Below the pieces are notes generated by a model. It ran no database searches. It was not told the origin of the DNA and was given only the letters and a program-made list of their open reading frames with translations. Made by a program: the position numbers and the translations under genes. A stretch of 64,000 nucleotides of DNA from Epiperipatus broadwayi (lineage: Eukaryota; Onychophora; Udeonychophora; Euonychophora; Peripatidae): assembly GCA_028023455.1 (NCBI GenBank), contig JAQFVV010000013.1, positions 11,634,579-11,698,578 on the forward strand, in the 5' to 3' direction. This document shows positions 23,824 to 35,429 of the stretch, piece after piece. Within the stretch, counting starts at the first letter, position 1; every line of letters begins with the position of its first letter.

Positions 23824-26190
23824 AATATGTATAAAAAATGTAAAATTAAATACTGTAGTTAATAAAAAAAATTTGTCTTGTATTAATTTTTTTCAAATAT
23901 TTGAAATTTTTTATTAGTCATACTTTATTTGTTTATTTTTTTAATGCAAATTTTAAAGTAATTTTTCCTTGTTCCTTTGTTTTTATGCGAATTCTGAAAA
24001 CTACAACACCATCCTCCATTTTTCAAGGTAAGTTATATTTATTTTTGTGCAATTTCTTTTGTGCACATTTCTGAGGAACTTATCTACTGCATAAAACAAG
24101 ATCCAGGTGTATTTAAAAATTACAACTATTAAAATGTTTTTATGTAGTATATTTATCCGCAGAATAGTGTTTTTTATATTAATAATATGCATAATAAATC
24201 TGTTTGTCAGCATTTTGTAATTTATTGACTGTTGCTTTTAGATTCTGAGTCCCCCTTATTCTGATGTTGTGTAAATCTATGGTAAAACAGACCAATCATT
24301 CAAGGGTTTTGTCATGCATTCTGAATAACAAACAATTAATAATTAAATTAATTGAACACAAACATTGAACATCACATACTATAACTGTCAGAGTGTGAGT
24401 GCTTAAGGTTGTATAAAAGCAGTCTCACCTCTCAAGTCAGTATATTGTTGAGTCTATTAGCCAGCAAGCTTAGGAATATGCACCTATATTTTATTACTAA
24501 ATGAAAATTTAATATTAGCATTGATGACTCCCTACAAACTAATTGATGATTAGATGGGATGACAACCTGTTCTCAAAAGAAAGAAATCAAAATAACAAGT
24601 AAAACAATAATAAAAAATTATAGAAACATAAGATATTAATCCAGTGTAGTCTAGCTACAGCTCAAAATTTTATGGTTTATATTGTAAAACATCAGGGTAT
24701 CCTTGTCTTTAGAAAAATTCCTTTTGCCTTAACTGGATGGTAGTTCATCTGATTGCATTCGGTTTTCATTTGGATATTCACAATGGTGACTTGCATTCTT
24801 TTATAAGCAATCTTTCCAGAGTCTAGATATTTCTTTAATTGATTGTAGCAAGTTATAGATCTTTTCCCTGGCATGGCTATCTGGATATTGATTTTAATTG
24901 ATACTCATGTCAGAAATTAATGGTTATATGATGACCAGTTCCATCCCCACAATGTTTTGTCACTTCCTAGCCATGCATGATTTATTCTTTCCTAACTTGT
25001 AACTTGAATTAGAAATATTAGTTTTATGGAATTGGTGGTGGGTTTCTTTGGTAAATTTTCTGAGATTGCGATAATAATGGCTTATGAACTTTGATGTTGA
25101 GGATCGTTAAGATCATGAATAAATATTTTTAGAAATTTATAAGATAAGCTCTTTTGAAAATTTAATTTACTTAGTTTTTACAGATTTCTCCTTCCCTTCC
25201 ATTATTATTTTTTCTCTGGAGATATTCTATTTTCCAATGGCTGCCAATCTGTTTTCTAATGACTGCATTGAAATTGAATTTTAATTAAATATATGTTGTT
25301 AACTGACTGATGACAAGTTTAAGACTCCATTGAAAAAGAAAAGAAATTCATATCTATATTATATCATTTCTAAAAATATGGTTATTCTATATGGAACCAT
25401 ATTTGCTTTTTTGATGTATTGGTTTAAGTTCGCACTTTTATTTGCATTGTTGATGTCATTTTGATATTTATAAAATTTTATATTGGATTAATAAACAAAC
25501 AAATTTAATATTCATTGTTATTTCTTGTTTATTTTTTTACAAGGTTTTTGCTTGTTTGCGTTTATTGGTTTGATTTTTAGTCAGTATTGTTATAAATATA
25601 GCTTTAATTGACAGATTTACAGTTATTAATAGATAATTAAAAGTACATATTTGGTTTATTTAATTATGTGGTTCCTGCTTGGTGTTACATATAAAAAGCA
25701 CTGGTTAAGTGGTTAACCCTTAACGGTTAACATACATATAGTTAAAGCTCTGCCATTTTGATTTGTTGCATACTCATGTAACATTTCACATACGCATGCA
25801 ACATTCTTTCAAATATTTATTATTTATAAATAAGTCAAATAGTGAAGATTGATAGAAAGAGATTTCCATTCCACTACTTTTCTATTTGTTTCTTTATTAC
25901 TACTCAAGGCCACTTCATTGAATTTTCAGCATGACCTCAATCTCTAATAGCGATAATTAGTATCCATAAGTAAAATCCTAACAAAAAGTTTTTTATTGAA
26001 TTCATACTCAAGTCTATAGAATCAGTTAATAATTTCTTTCTTAGTTTCTTATTATAAATAACAAATCAAGACATAAATTTCTTTTATTACCTGCACATCC
26101 CCGAGGAATTTGTGGAAGAATATATATTTTACTTTTGATAGTTCGGATCATCACAGGTAACTAAATATACAATCCATCACAAGGTTTCCC
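23824..26190. other. No gene recognised
   Basis: AT-rich, with slightly GC-richer patches at about 24690-25110. A 60-codon minus-strand frame at 24692-24874 has plausible composition but no family I recognise. A GGTTAACCCTTAACGGTTAA word near 25715 looks like a piggyBac end but no partner end was found. Confidence 0.45.
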
Positions 26191-26199
26191 ACTCTTTGA

Positions 26200-26904
26200 T
26201 TTCTTACAGTCTTCGTTCGATGAGGATCCGCTTCATGGTTCTGATGTTGGTGGTTGTTTTAATCCAAAGAGGCATCTTGTTTATTGTCAAGTGTTGCAGT
26301 AGCAGTTAGTGGGAATTAGGGGCTTGAGCCTGAGATGTTAGGCTTTTACACCAACATTTCCTTTTTGGTTGCTATTAGGTAAACTTGTAATCTTGATTTT
26401 TGAATTGAACAAATGATTCAGCTGTGTTAACGATTCAATCTCTGCAGGGACAAGACAAGGGGCATTTTGGGTCCCTTCCTTTTATAGCCCCCTCCATTCA
26501 TTCTAGAAAGTTCACTTGATCTGCACTTCCTGTTTCTCCAATTGCCGCCTAACCAGATTTTAGTCGAAGTGTGAAAGCTTTTTATCCCTTTCTGCTTTTC
26601 TTGTAATACCAAAAGAAAGCAAAAATCCATTTCTGCTGGAAATTTCTAGGCTTTTATAATGCAAGCGAAATAAAACCTCATTTCTATCTCTCCATCCATC
26701 AAACCCATTTATACACAAGTTTGTAACGTGTACATACATACTGTTTCGAAATGACAGAGCACCTCCCCCCTCATTCTATCTGTATATTTATATAACCATC
26801 ACTGTGTAATATAATTAAATCTATATATACCATGACTACATATATGTGTAATAACCGCCACCTCTTACACTAGGTGTGACTGCGTTCGAACCTGTTCTGT
26901 CACA
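26200..26904 (-). mobile_element. LTR-like element, minus orientation (left end unresolved)
   Basis: On the minus strand this element starts TGTGACAGAACAGGTTCGAA at 26904. It carries a TATA box (CTATAAAAGG, complement of 26478-26487) about 420 bp inside, followed by non-coding GC-richer sequence. The same first ~20 bases begin the next element at 29675, after which the two diverge, so they are related but distinct families. The start abuts a 14-bp (AT)n run. The other end lies near or before 26200 and I could not find a clear ...CA terminus. No gag or pol. Most likely a solo or truncated LTR. Confidence 0.5.
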
Positions 26905-26918
26905 ATATATATATATAT
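26905..26918. repeat. (AT)7 run between two LTR-like elements
   Basis: Pure AT dinucleotides separating TGTCACA (end of the left element) from TGTACC (start of the right element). It is a likely shared AT-rich target. Confidence 0.95.
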
Positions 26919-29675
26919 TGTACCGGTCAAAACAGTATGCTCACTTAACAAGGTTCCAAATCCTAAGCAAAAGTACCTCGAATCCGATCATGCTCGAGAT
27001 ACACAGGTCTGGAACAATCCTGACTTCTAACCTATTTGCCTATTCTTCGAATCTCTGACCCAATGAACAACAATTCTGATGACACAGTAAAATTATTTTA
27101 AATCCGTGCCCATAAGCAGAGCGGTAGAGCATAAGATCAGAATGATGATGATGATCGAGGACGGAGTAGCCCAGTTATTACATTATCATAGTTATTTATT
27201 AATGCTAAGCTCTTAGCTAAAGAAAATAATTTTAAATATTAACTAGAAACTAATAATTCAACACAAACCAGGATTAACACGAAAATATATATATTTAATA
27301 AATGCAGAAAACGCATATATATGTTACAAAATTGTTTCACGCTTGGAGTGATTTTATACATTTTGAAAACTTGGGATTTGTTTTATAAAATCCCCATTAC
27401 ATCAATTATTTAATAAATACCATTTTATAGAATGTGTTATAAGTTGTGCGGGGTTAATATGCCAAAATGTGGATGTACAAAATAATCTACAAGATAAGAT
27501 CGGAACAGAGTCGGATTACAGAAAGATACACGATAATTTAACGTTAATCATTTTGACAAATCAATATAAATTTACGTCTCAATCATTTATTTACAACCTT
27601 GAAATCATTATATATGTTTGATAGGCATTGTTTGGACCTAGCGTCCTTTGAATAAGTATACATAAAAACAAACATGCGCATTCTTTACGAGAATAAATTA
27701 TACAAATTGATTTACGTCTCTGGGAATCGATAAAGCTTTTTTAAAGGAAAGCAGTTTAAATCAATGGACTAAAAGTATTTTTACGAAATGAAACATTGTT
27801 TTTAACACATCATTGCGACTTACTAAAGGTTAGGCGGACGGTGATTAAATTAAAGACAAAAGTAACGGTATTAGCATACATTAAAGGAATCTGACCTTCA
27901 TGGCGATTGTGGATATTTTATCATTTAAAGGAATACTTGGAAACAAACTTAAAGTGGATATATCCGTGCATTTCTGGCGGAACGATATCAAAGTAGAGGC
28001 TGAGAATGAGATCTCAGATCATTATGTACTGCCATCCGCAGCACCTAATCCTCTTAAACTTTATAATTTAACAGAGAGCGTTGTCTCTGGTTAAGAAGGA
28101 CGGGAGCTTCATGCTCTCGATGTCCCCAATAATAAAACAATCAAAAAAATGGAAAGATAAAATATCAGAAAGAAAATGTATGCCAGCAACCTTACTGGAC
28201 ATGAATAAAACTTTTATAATATAATTTTCAAACTTGGAAATTGTCTAAACTCTTGCGCAATAATCTGTTTCCAATTCTGAGTCATTTAACTGATCATAAT
28301 GAATAATAACGTTACTATTTACAATATTATTAAACTAACAACATTTATATTTACAGAATCGATTCCCAAATACGTATTAACTGGTAGGATTTTCCCTTCA
28401 GGCACCAGCAAAAAGGAATGAATTAATTATATGAAAGTTGAAAGTTCACGACCTTTTTTAAAATAGAAAATTAAAGCAAAATTCATCCACAGTAAAAGTT
28501 TTTAATTTACTTTAAGAATCATGAATTTAAAATGCAACCAAATTCGCGAGCAATTGCTATTTAATATAAACAAAACTTTATTGATAAGTTTTTTTTAATA
28601 AAGCCCACCCTTTTCCAAGTAAAACAATTATTTTCCCCTTGACTCACGAACTTAGCGATTTTTGGCATATTAAAGAAAATAAATCATATTTATACATTAA
28701 ACAAAATACATAAAATCTTAATGGAATCGCACACATTTATATATATATAATTTAATTAAGCGTGAAAGGTAAGTTAAAATACATGATATTAATAAAAGAT
28801 TACAGAGAGAGAGTTTAAAAGAAAATTAGCAGAATATCATAACGGATCTATGAATTAATTTGGCTACAAATTATAAATCACCTGTGAATGTTCGTATCAA
28901 GGCACTCTAAATTACAGGATTTTAGAATATCTCAGATAGGGTAGGCAGGACGTTGGAATTCTATGTCATTTCATATGGCCAGTCAGATGGAAGTTTGACG
29001 GCTGGTAGACAGTCCTCCGAGAGGAAAGAGAGGTGGACGGCTCCGCTACTCACGCCCCATTTGCTGAACTTGTGTTGGCTTCTTAAAAGTAATTCTCAAT
29101 TGACTAAAAACTGACAGTAAACTCCAAAGTAAAACTCAAATCTAAGTGAAGTCTCTTTTGTTACTGGTTCCTTTTATAACCTTTCATACTGCCCAGAATT
29201 CAATTTCATACCCACCCTTATCTCTGTAATCCCCTAAAACAACATTTAATTAGTAAAATATTTTCAATAGATAGGTGAAATACTTTAGTGTTTTGAAAGA
29301 TTTGAAACTGATAAACGATTTGTTTTTCGATTGTAATTAAGATTTATAAGTTTTAATTATAGAAACGATTGACTAGTGATAAAGATAATTTAATATTTAA
29401 GCCTTCCCCATTTTTCTTTGTTGTTACATTGAATATAAAGATATAAAAATAATTACAAATATCTAAATTATTTTTATAGAATAAAACTATTGTTTAGTAT
29501 AATATATATAGATCATTAAACTATGTTTATTTTTACTAAACAAAATTAATTTTACTCATCTTTAGAATGATTCGACATAAGTGTGTGAGTGAATAGATAT
29601 ATTTATAGAGGGTTGAATTGGGATAGGAGGTTAGTGTAGATGGTTAAGCATGAAGCTCGAACCTGTTCTGTCACA
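26919..29675 (-). mobile_element. LTR-like element, 2,757 bp, between (AT)n tracts
   Basis: The plus-strand left end is TGTACCGGTC and the right end CTGTTCTGTCACA. On the minus strand the element reads TGTGACAG ... GGTACA, in TG...CA form. ATAT lies directly outside both ends, a possible 4-bp duplication, but it cannot be trusted because the flanks are (AT)n. A minus-strand TATA box (GGTTATAAAAGG, about 29171-29182) lies ~495 bp inside, matching the layout of the solo LTR at 17593. A 64-codon frame at 27900-28094 is open but matches nothing I know. No retroviral-type motif was found. Either a very long solo LTR or a non-coding LTR derivative (LARD). Confidence 0.55.
29171..29182 (-). promoter_or_regulatory. 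TATA box of the 2.76-kb LTR-like element
   Basis: Minus-strand GGTTATAAAAGG, with a TGTCAGTTT initiator-like word some 65 bp downstream. The position relative to the element start is like that in the neighbouring LTR-like elements. Confidence 0.4.
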
Positions 29676-29695
29676 ATATATATATATATATATTC

Positions 29696-32600
29696 TATTT
29701 CTTTCCTTAGATACATGCTTTACATGCTGACCATATTTATAATATCATGATTTAGATAGTAGAATATAATACCAGATAATTGGGAACAAATTGTAAAACT
29801 ATTTGGAAAACCTTAAGAATCATAATTTGTAAATTCATTTTCATTTATTGATTATGATAAAGCCTGAATTTCAAATATTTTTTTCATAATAATCTGGGGC
29901 TTTTTTTATTACTGTCATTCTTCTTTTTTGGACTTGACTTTTTGTTTTAGCATATTATTACTAATTTTTATATATTGGCTGGCAATGATAATAACAAATG
30001 ATCATTTAATGCTGCATAGGAGAAAGCCATTGTAGACATTTTTATTTACTATTTTCAAAATAATCAAAATGTGATTCCTTTATTGCCAAGAATCAGCATT
30101 GACTTGATAGCCTCTTCATTTCAACATAGGATTTGGATGAAATTTAGTTAAACAAGAAGGGCCTTGATAACTACAAATTATCACAATCAGTACAAATAGC
30201 CAGTTGATAACTATTAATATTTTTGTTGCCAATTTTAATGTCAAACCTATTAATAAAAAGTATCAAAGAGCTCTTAACAATTAGCAGTAATTAATAACCA
30301 GCCTAATTTCCAACCACAGAATAATCCAATTAACCAATTTAAAAAAAAACCCTTTCTTGACAACATATTAATGACAATGAAAACAAAACTTTTTCTTCCA
30401 ACTTCTCCAATCCTTTTTAGACCATATACTTACTGATCCTGATCAACAGCATTGTGATTAGTAATAATTATAAAGATTTCTTTAAAAAATAATTGCTTAA
30501 TTACATTTAAGAGAGCATAATTGTTCATGCAATTTTAAAGACATCTGCTGTAAGTTTATGATAGATACACAAATATTCCAGTTTTACATCAGTCCTCAGT
30601 TATGAGATAAATTGAAAAATCAATCTGGGAATGTGAATATTATATAGCACTACACCAACTTGTATCCACTGATTACTCAAGTTTATGGTAAACAGCTCTA
30701 TAGTAGCATGACTAGAATTGTTGTTAGAAGCAAATGAAAAAGACATGTGATACCGTTGTTTGACTTAGGGATTTATGTTGCAATTTCATTATGACTGCTT
30801 TCATGTAATTTTTAAAACAATTTTGTCTTATATCCATTTATTTATCTATTGAAATTAAGAATGTACTTTTTCATGTACAGCAATTCAAATTTAATCATTC
30901 AAATCTGCACCCATTTACATAAATATATCCATCTAATATAATTGCTTTTATTACTGGCCATGAATTCTCATTTATTGATTATTTTTTGTATCTTCATTCA
31001 TTTTTAAGCCATCTATCAATGTTTTCTAAGTAATTTTCTCAAACCATGCATGTATAACTTTCAAACTATATAGACTAAATCAATCCATACCTATTTCTAA
31101 CTATATTAGTAAACAAGGTAATGTTTTTTTTTTTTAAAGTGATATTTCTAACATTGTTATTATTAATTTGTTAGTATATCAAAATGGCTTAATTGCATTT
31201 TTAAAAGATTCTCACGATGTTTGCGTATGTCTTATTAATTTAAATTTTTTTAAAAGTCTAATCAAATCATATTTTAATGGTCTCATAGTAAAAAAGATCA
31301 TTTCTCAATTTAAAGCTGAAGCTAATCATCTTATTTATTTTTACGCAGTAAACCCTGAAATAAATATTGCAATCACTATATTGTATTATCTATAATAACA
31401 TTGAGCAGTATTATATAGTTCCTTAGTCCATTGTTTTTATTTCACAATGCTGTATTTAACAGTTGCAATTAAATGATAATAAATCTATAAATTAATTTTT
31501 GTTTTCTGTTCTAAAATGACAAATATAATTCTGAAATAAGATTAGCTTTAACGCACAAAGGGTTCATTGCACAATTTGGTGGAAATTTGTAAAGTTATGT
31601 TAGTAAAGATTAAAGATAAGTTTTTTATTTCTAATTTTTTTTGTTTGTTTGAAAGATATTATTATGTTTTAGAAAATAATAAATTTCATATTTATTATTA
31701 AAAATATTTTTTATTTTTGAAATATTGAAGACGCATATTGTGAAAAATTAGAATAAAAAAAGTTACATTAATTTCATTGTTTTTTAAATATTTTTGAGAT
31801 TTTCATTATTTTAAAAATGTTTTTTATAACTATACTAATAAAATATTTTTACTTTATTATAAATTCTATTCCAACTGAAATCACACATTGTAAATCCTGA
31901 ATTAGTTATGTTTAATCATCTAGGGAAAAGTTAAAAACAAGAACATATCTTTATGAATATGCAAGATCACCCAAAATATATCAAAACTTGTGAAATTCAT
32001 TTTAATATAAGCTAGATAAATTTAACCAATTTTGATAATGGTATCAATAAGAAAATAACTTCCATTCAATTTTCTAATTTTCTCAACTGTTCTATTTTCG
32101 TAAAGCTCTTGCAACAGTTTTGATTCCAGACTACTTGAACAAAATTCTAGATTGCATCATCTTATTTTTATATGCTGATTTTAACCAATTATGTTTGGAA
32201 TTAACTTTCCAATGAATATTATTTTTTATCTTAAAAGTGAACATCCAACAATTTCTTCAATGGATGATTTAAAATTAATCATAATGGAAAATAAAAATTG
32301 GAAAATTTTTGCATATAAAACTCTTAAAAGAGTACCAAAGATGTCCATTTCATAAAGGATCATGAAGCTTTTCTATCAATTTTACTAATTTGAAGGCTAT
32401 TGTTTTTGCTAAAATGAATGTCATCTAAAGTTAGATAATTTTATCTCAACATTTAACTTAAATAACTATATTTGTCCTGATTTTTTTAACTTTTGGTGAC
32501 GATATTCTCAAAGCATAATATTATTTTCAAACTATTTTAATTTAATGAATTGAAACAAGACAGATTTAAGACTTGATTCTGTTTTCATTTGGTATCAAGG

Positions 32601-35040
32601 CTTACATTTTTTCCTTTGATCATAACTTATTAATTTTTAAAATTTCTCTGGAATTCTATTGATAGTTAATATATTAAATAACTTTTAATTGTATACATGG
32701 GGGTATCACTCATGTAGCTGCAGGGCTTCCTCATCAGAACTTCCAGATAAATTACTCAACCTTACAAAAATTAAATTAACTCACCATCTGAATTATCTGG
32801 CGATGTTTCCAATTTTTTGTTTACTAGTATATGTTGTTTTTATATTATAGCATTTTAGAACATTTCTAATACTGTCTTAGTTCCTTTTAAATAAGGAATA
32901 CAAACTTTAATAGCTATAATCTTTTCTTCTCTTGGCTTTTAATTTTTGAATTTGAATTAAGATTTTGTTTATAATTTTATTATTATAACCAATAACTAAA
33001 AAGATATTACTTATATGATTTACTTCATTTTCTAGATATGATTTATCTGAAAGATTAATTGCTTTAATAAAAAAGAGTTTTGGCTACAGAAAATATTTGA
33101 GTAAGATAATAATGGAATAAAAATGATAAGTAACTATGTGGGTGTGTAGTTTTTCTGAAACTGAAAAACATAAAAGATTATTGTGTTTTCTGACAAGTAT
33201 CAAAGAAAGGAATCTTTCCATCAGTCAATTCTTGTTGTAAATTTCTTATGTTTCTAGTTAAGAAAAATGTCATATATATCTGAGCCAAACAAGAGGTTTT
33301 AAAAGCACTGATTATAAAGCATGAATTCATGTACTCAATAAACAAATCAGCAAGAACTCCTGAAATGATAGAAACCACTGAAGTATTGAAATCCGCTATA
33401 ATGCTGTCCATAGTACATGAAATAAGTGTTCAAAATGCAATGCTTAATTAAGATGATAATATGCTCCAGTAAATTACAATGCTGAGAAGCAACTTCTAAA
33501 GATATGTCATTTAGAATACTTGTAAATTAAAAAACAACATTGAAACTGGCAAGAAATATCATTTGTATCAACTTTATTTTTTTTAAAAAGTGAAACAAAA
33601 TGTGTAGAGCTTTTTATGTATGATTTTATAGATATGATAAGTTGTATCATGTCAGACAAATATCTAATTAAAGAGTGGCCGATCGTATTGTACTCACTGT
33701 GAAATAAAGAGGAATATCTGCTTTTATTTTGAGGAATCCATAAAAATTGGAACAAATATCAGACAAAATTTAAAATTTGATATATATGATATTCTTGTCA
33801 GCTTCAATACAAATACTCCAAATGATAAAACTTTAGATATCACTTATCAGCATTGTAATTTATCAGAATGCATTACCATGTTAGTTAAGAATTATCTTTC
33901 AAAACATTTTTTTGTAATATAGACAGCATTATAGGCACATGTTCAATAATGGGCATTCCTATCTCAAGAGTACTAATTGATTCATTTATGGCACACACAG
34001 AAATTCATACTTTAGAGTCAATGTCTTTAAAACAGCTCATTTGACTCAGATATATAAATGGTCATGTTTGTTTTCTGGCAACAAGGTAAAGAAAAACTAT
34101 GATTTCTTCTCACAATGAAACAATATCCAACCTCATATAAGTTTACAATGAAAACTTGTCATCAAAAACAATTTTTTTTTTTTTTATCTTTTCCCATTTA
34201 TAGAAAAATTATACACAGGTAGATAGTTATAATTTTTATCCTATCATTATCTTGCTATAATCTTTACTGTAGCCGAAACTGTTTTTACTAGGACAGATAA
34301 CTTTTAATTATATCGAGAGAAAAAAACAAATACATCATATAAGTAAATGATATAAGTAAAATCTTATTAGCTAATGGGTTATAATAATGGAATTATAAAC
34401 AAAACATTAATTGAGACCCAAAATAATCCTAAAAAAAAATCAATATAACTATTACAAACAGTATTCCTTATATAAAAGGAACTACAGAAAATACTGGATA
34501 TGTTCTAAAATGCTATAACATAAAATACCACATACTACTAAACAAAAAATTGGAATTATTTTATTCAAAAGTAAGGACTTAATCTGTCTTAAGGCCCATG
34601 GAATTTCATGTATAGTTTATAGATATGTGGTTATGAGCAAGTATTGCATCACTCCACACTATGGCAACTAGTCAATATAGATTTCTCAAACATCAGGATC
34701 TTATCCAAGTATTATAATTTCCACCAAAGTAAAATCAGAGAAGCCAAAGATATTCTTAAAAAGCCTGATTAGGTGTTGATTTTTTTTATCTATTATTATT
34801 CCACCCTCCATTTTTATATTTTTAAATTTTTCTGTTCTTGTTTTCTATTGGGTCAAACCTTTAACTGTGTTATACATCAATGCTTGCAGAGTCTCTAGAA
34901 CTGTTTTTTTTTATTTTATAATAATATTCACTGTTCAGTTGATAATTGGCATCACCCAGCCAAAACATTGGTTGGTACATATGAATCACACATGGATAAA
35001 CTTGGATAATATATATATTAATTCTAATATTTTCACGGAT
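29696..35040. other. Long AT-rich stretch, no gene recognised
   Basis: Frames of 60-82 codons occur on both strands (for example minus-strand 33178-33411 and 33507-33755), but none shows motifs, splice context or similarity I can name. No element edges were recognised. Confidence 0.5.
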
Positions 35041-35045
35041 AAATA

Positions 35046-35106
35046 ATGATTTCATATTATTATTATTTTTGGGATATTCCTGAAAATAATAATAATATGA
35101 AATCAT
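35046..35106. repeat. Perfect inverted repeat, 24-bp arms, 13-base loop
   Basis: The left arm at 35046-35069 begins ATGATTTCATATT and ends ATTATTTT. The loop is TGGGATATTCCTG. The right arm at 35083-35106 is the exact reverse complement. The right arm runs straight into an (AT)n tract, after which TGTGACGG begins at 35123. Confidence 0.96.
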
Positions 35107-35122
35107 ATATATATATATATAT
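35107..35122. repeat. (AT)8 tract before a TGTGACGG word
   Basis: This is the same arrangement as at 26905, 29676 and 52080: an AT dinucleotide run directly adjoining a TGTRAC-type word that could be an LTR start. Here the following sequence (from 35123) shows no clear TATA box, so an LTR is not annotated. Confidence 0.6.
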
Positions 35123-35310
35123 TGTGACGGAAAATAATAAATAGAAATAGGTAGCCATTTTTAACAAAAAATAAAAATATAGACAAAATTATTAATTATT
35201 AAAATATGTTTATAATCTGTCATTTGTAACAGTAAGACAACTTTGTAACAGCATACAAATTAATGTAATGATGAAAAAGGCTACTATTTTGTAACCAACT
35301 ATTAAATATA

Positions 35311-35422
35311 TAGATGAGTGATAAAATGATAGTTGCTATAATTCAATAACTAAACACTAAACAGGATAGATGAGTGATAAAATGATAGTTGCTATAATTC
35401 AATAACTAAACACTAAACAGGA
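35311..35422. repeat. Perfect tandem duplication, 56-bp unit
   Basis: Unit 35311-35366 (starts TAGATGAGTGATAAAATGAT, ends ACTAAACAGGA) is repeated without a single difference at 35367-35422. Perfect identity implies a recent event or an assembly artefact. Confidence 0.97.
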
Positions 35423-35429
35423 TTTATGA

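Noticed and set aside
25713-25732. GGTTAACCCTTAACGGTTAA as a second piggyBac end
   Set aside because: No partner AAGGG-TTAA end or inverted match was found within several kb, so the word may be chance.
27108-27140. tRNA-like word AGAGCGGTAGAGCATAAGATC
   Set aside because: It resembles a tRNA D-arm but there is no B box or acceptor pairing downstream.
33178-33755. Two minus-strand frames of 77 and 82 codons as a gene
   Set aside because: No shared frame, splice logic or recognisable motif; codon composition is that of AT-rich background.
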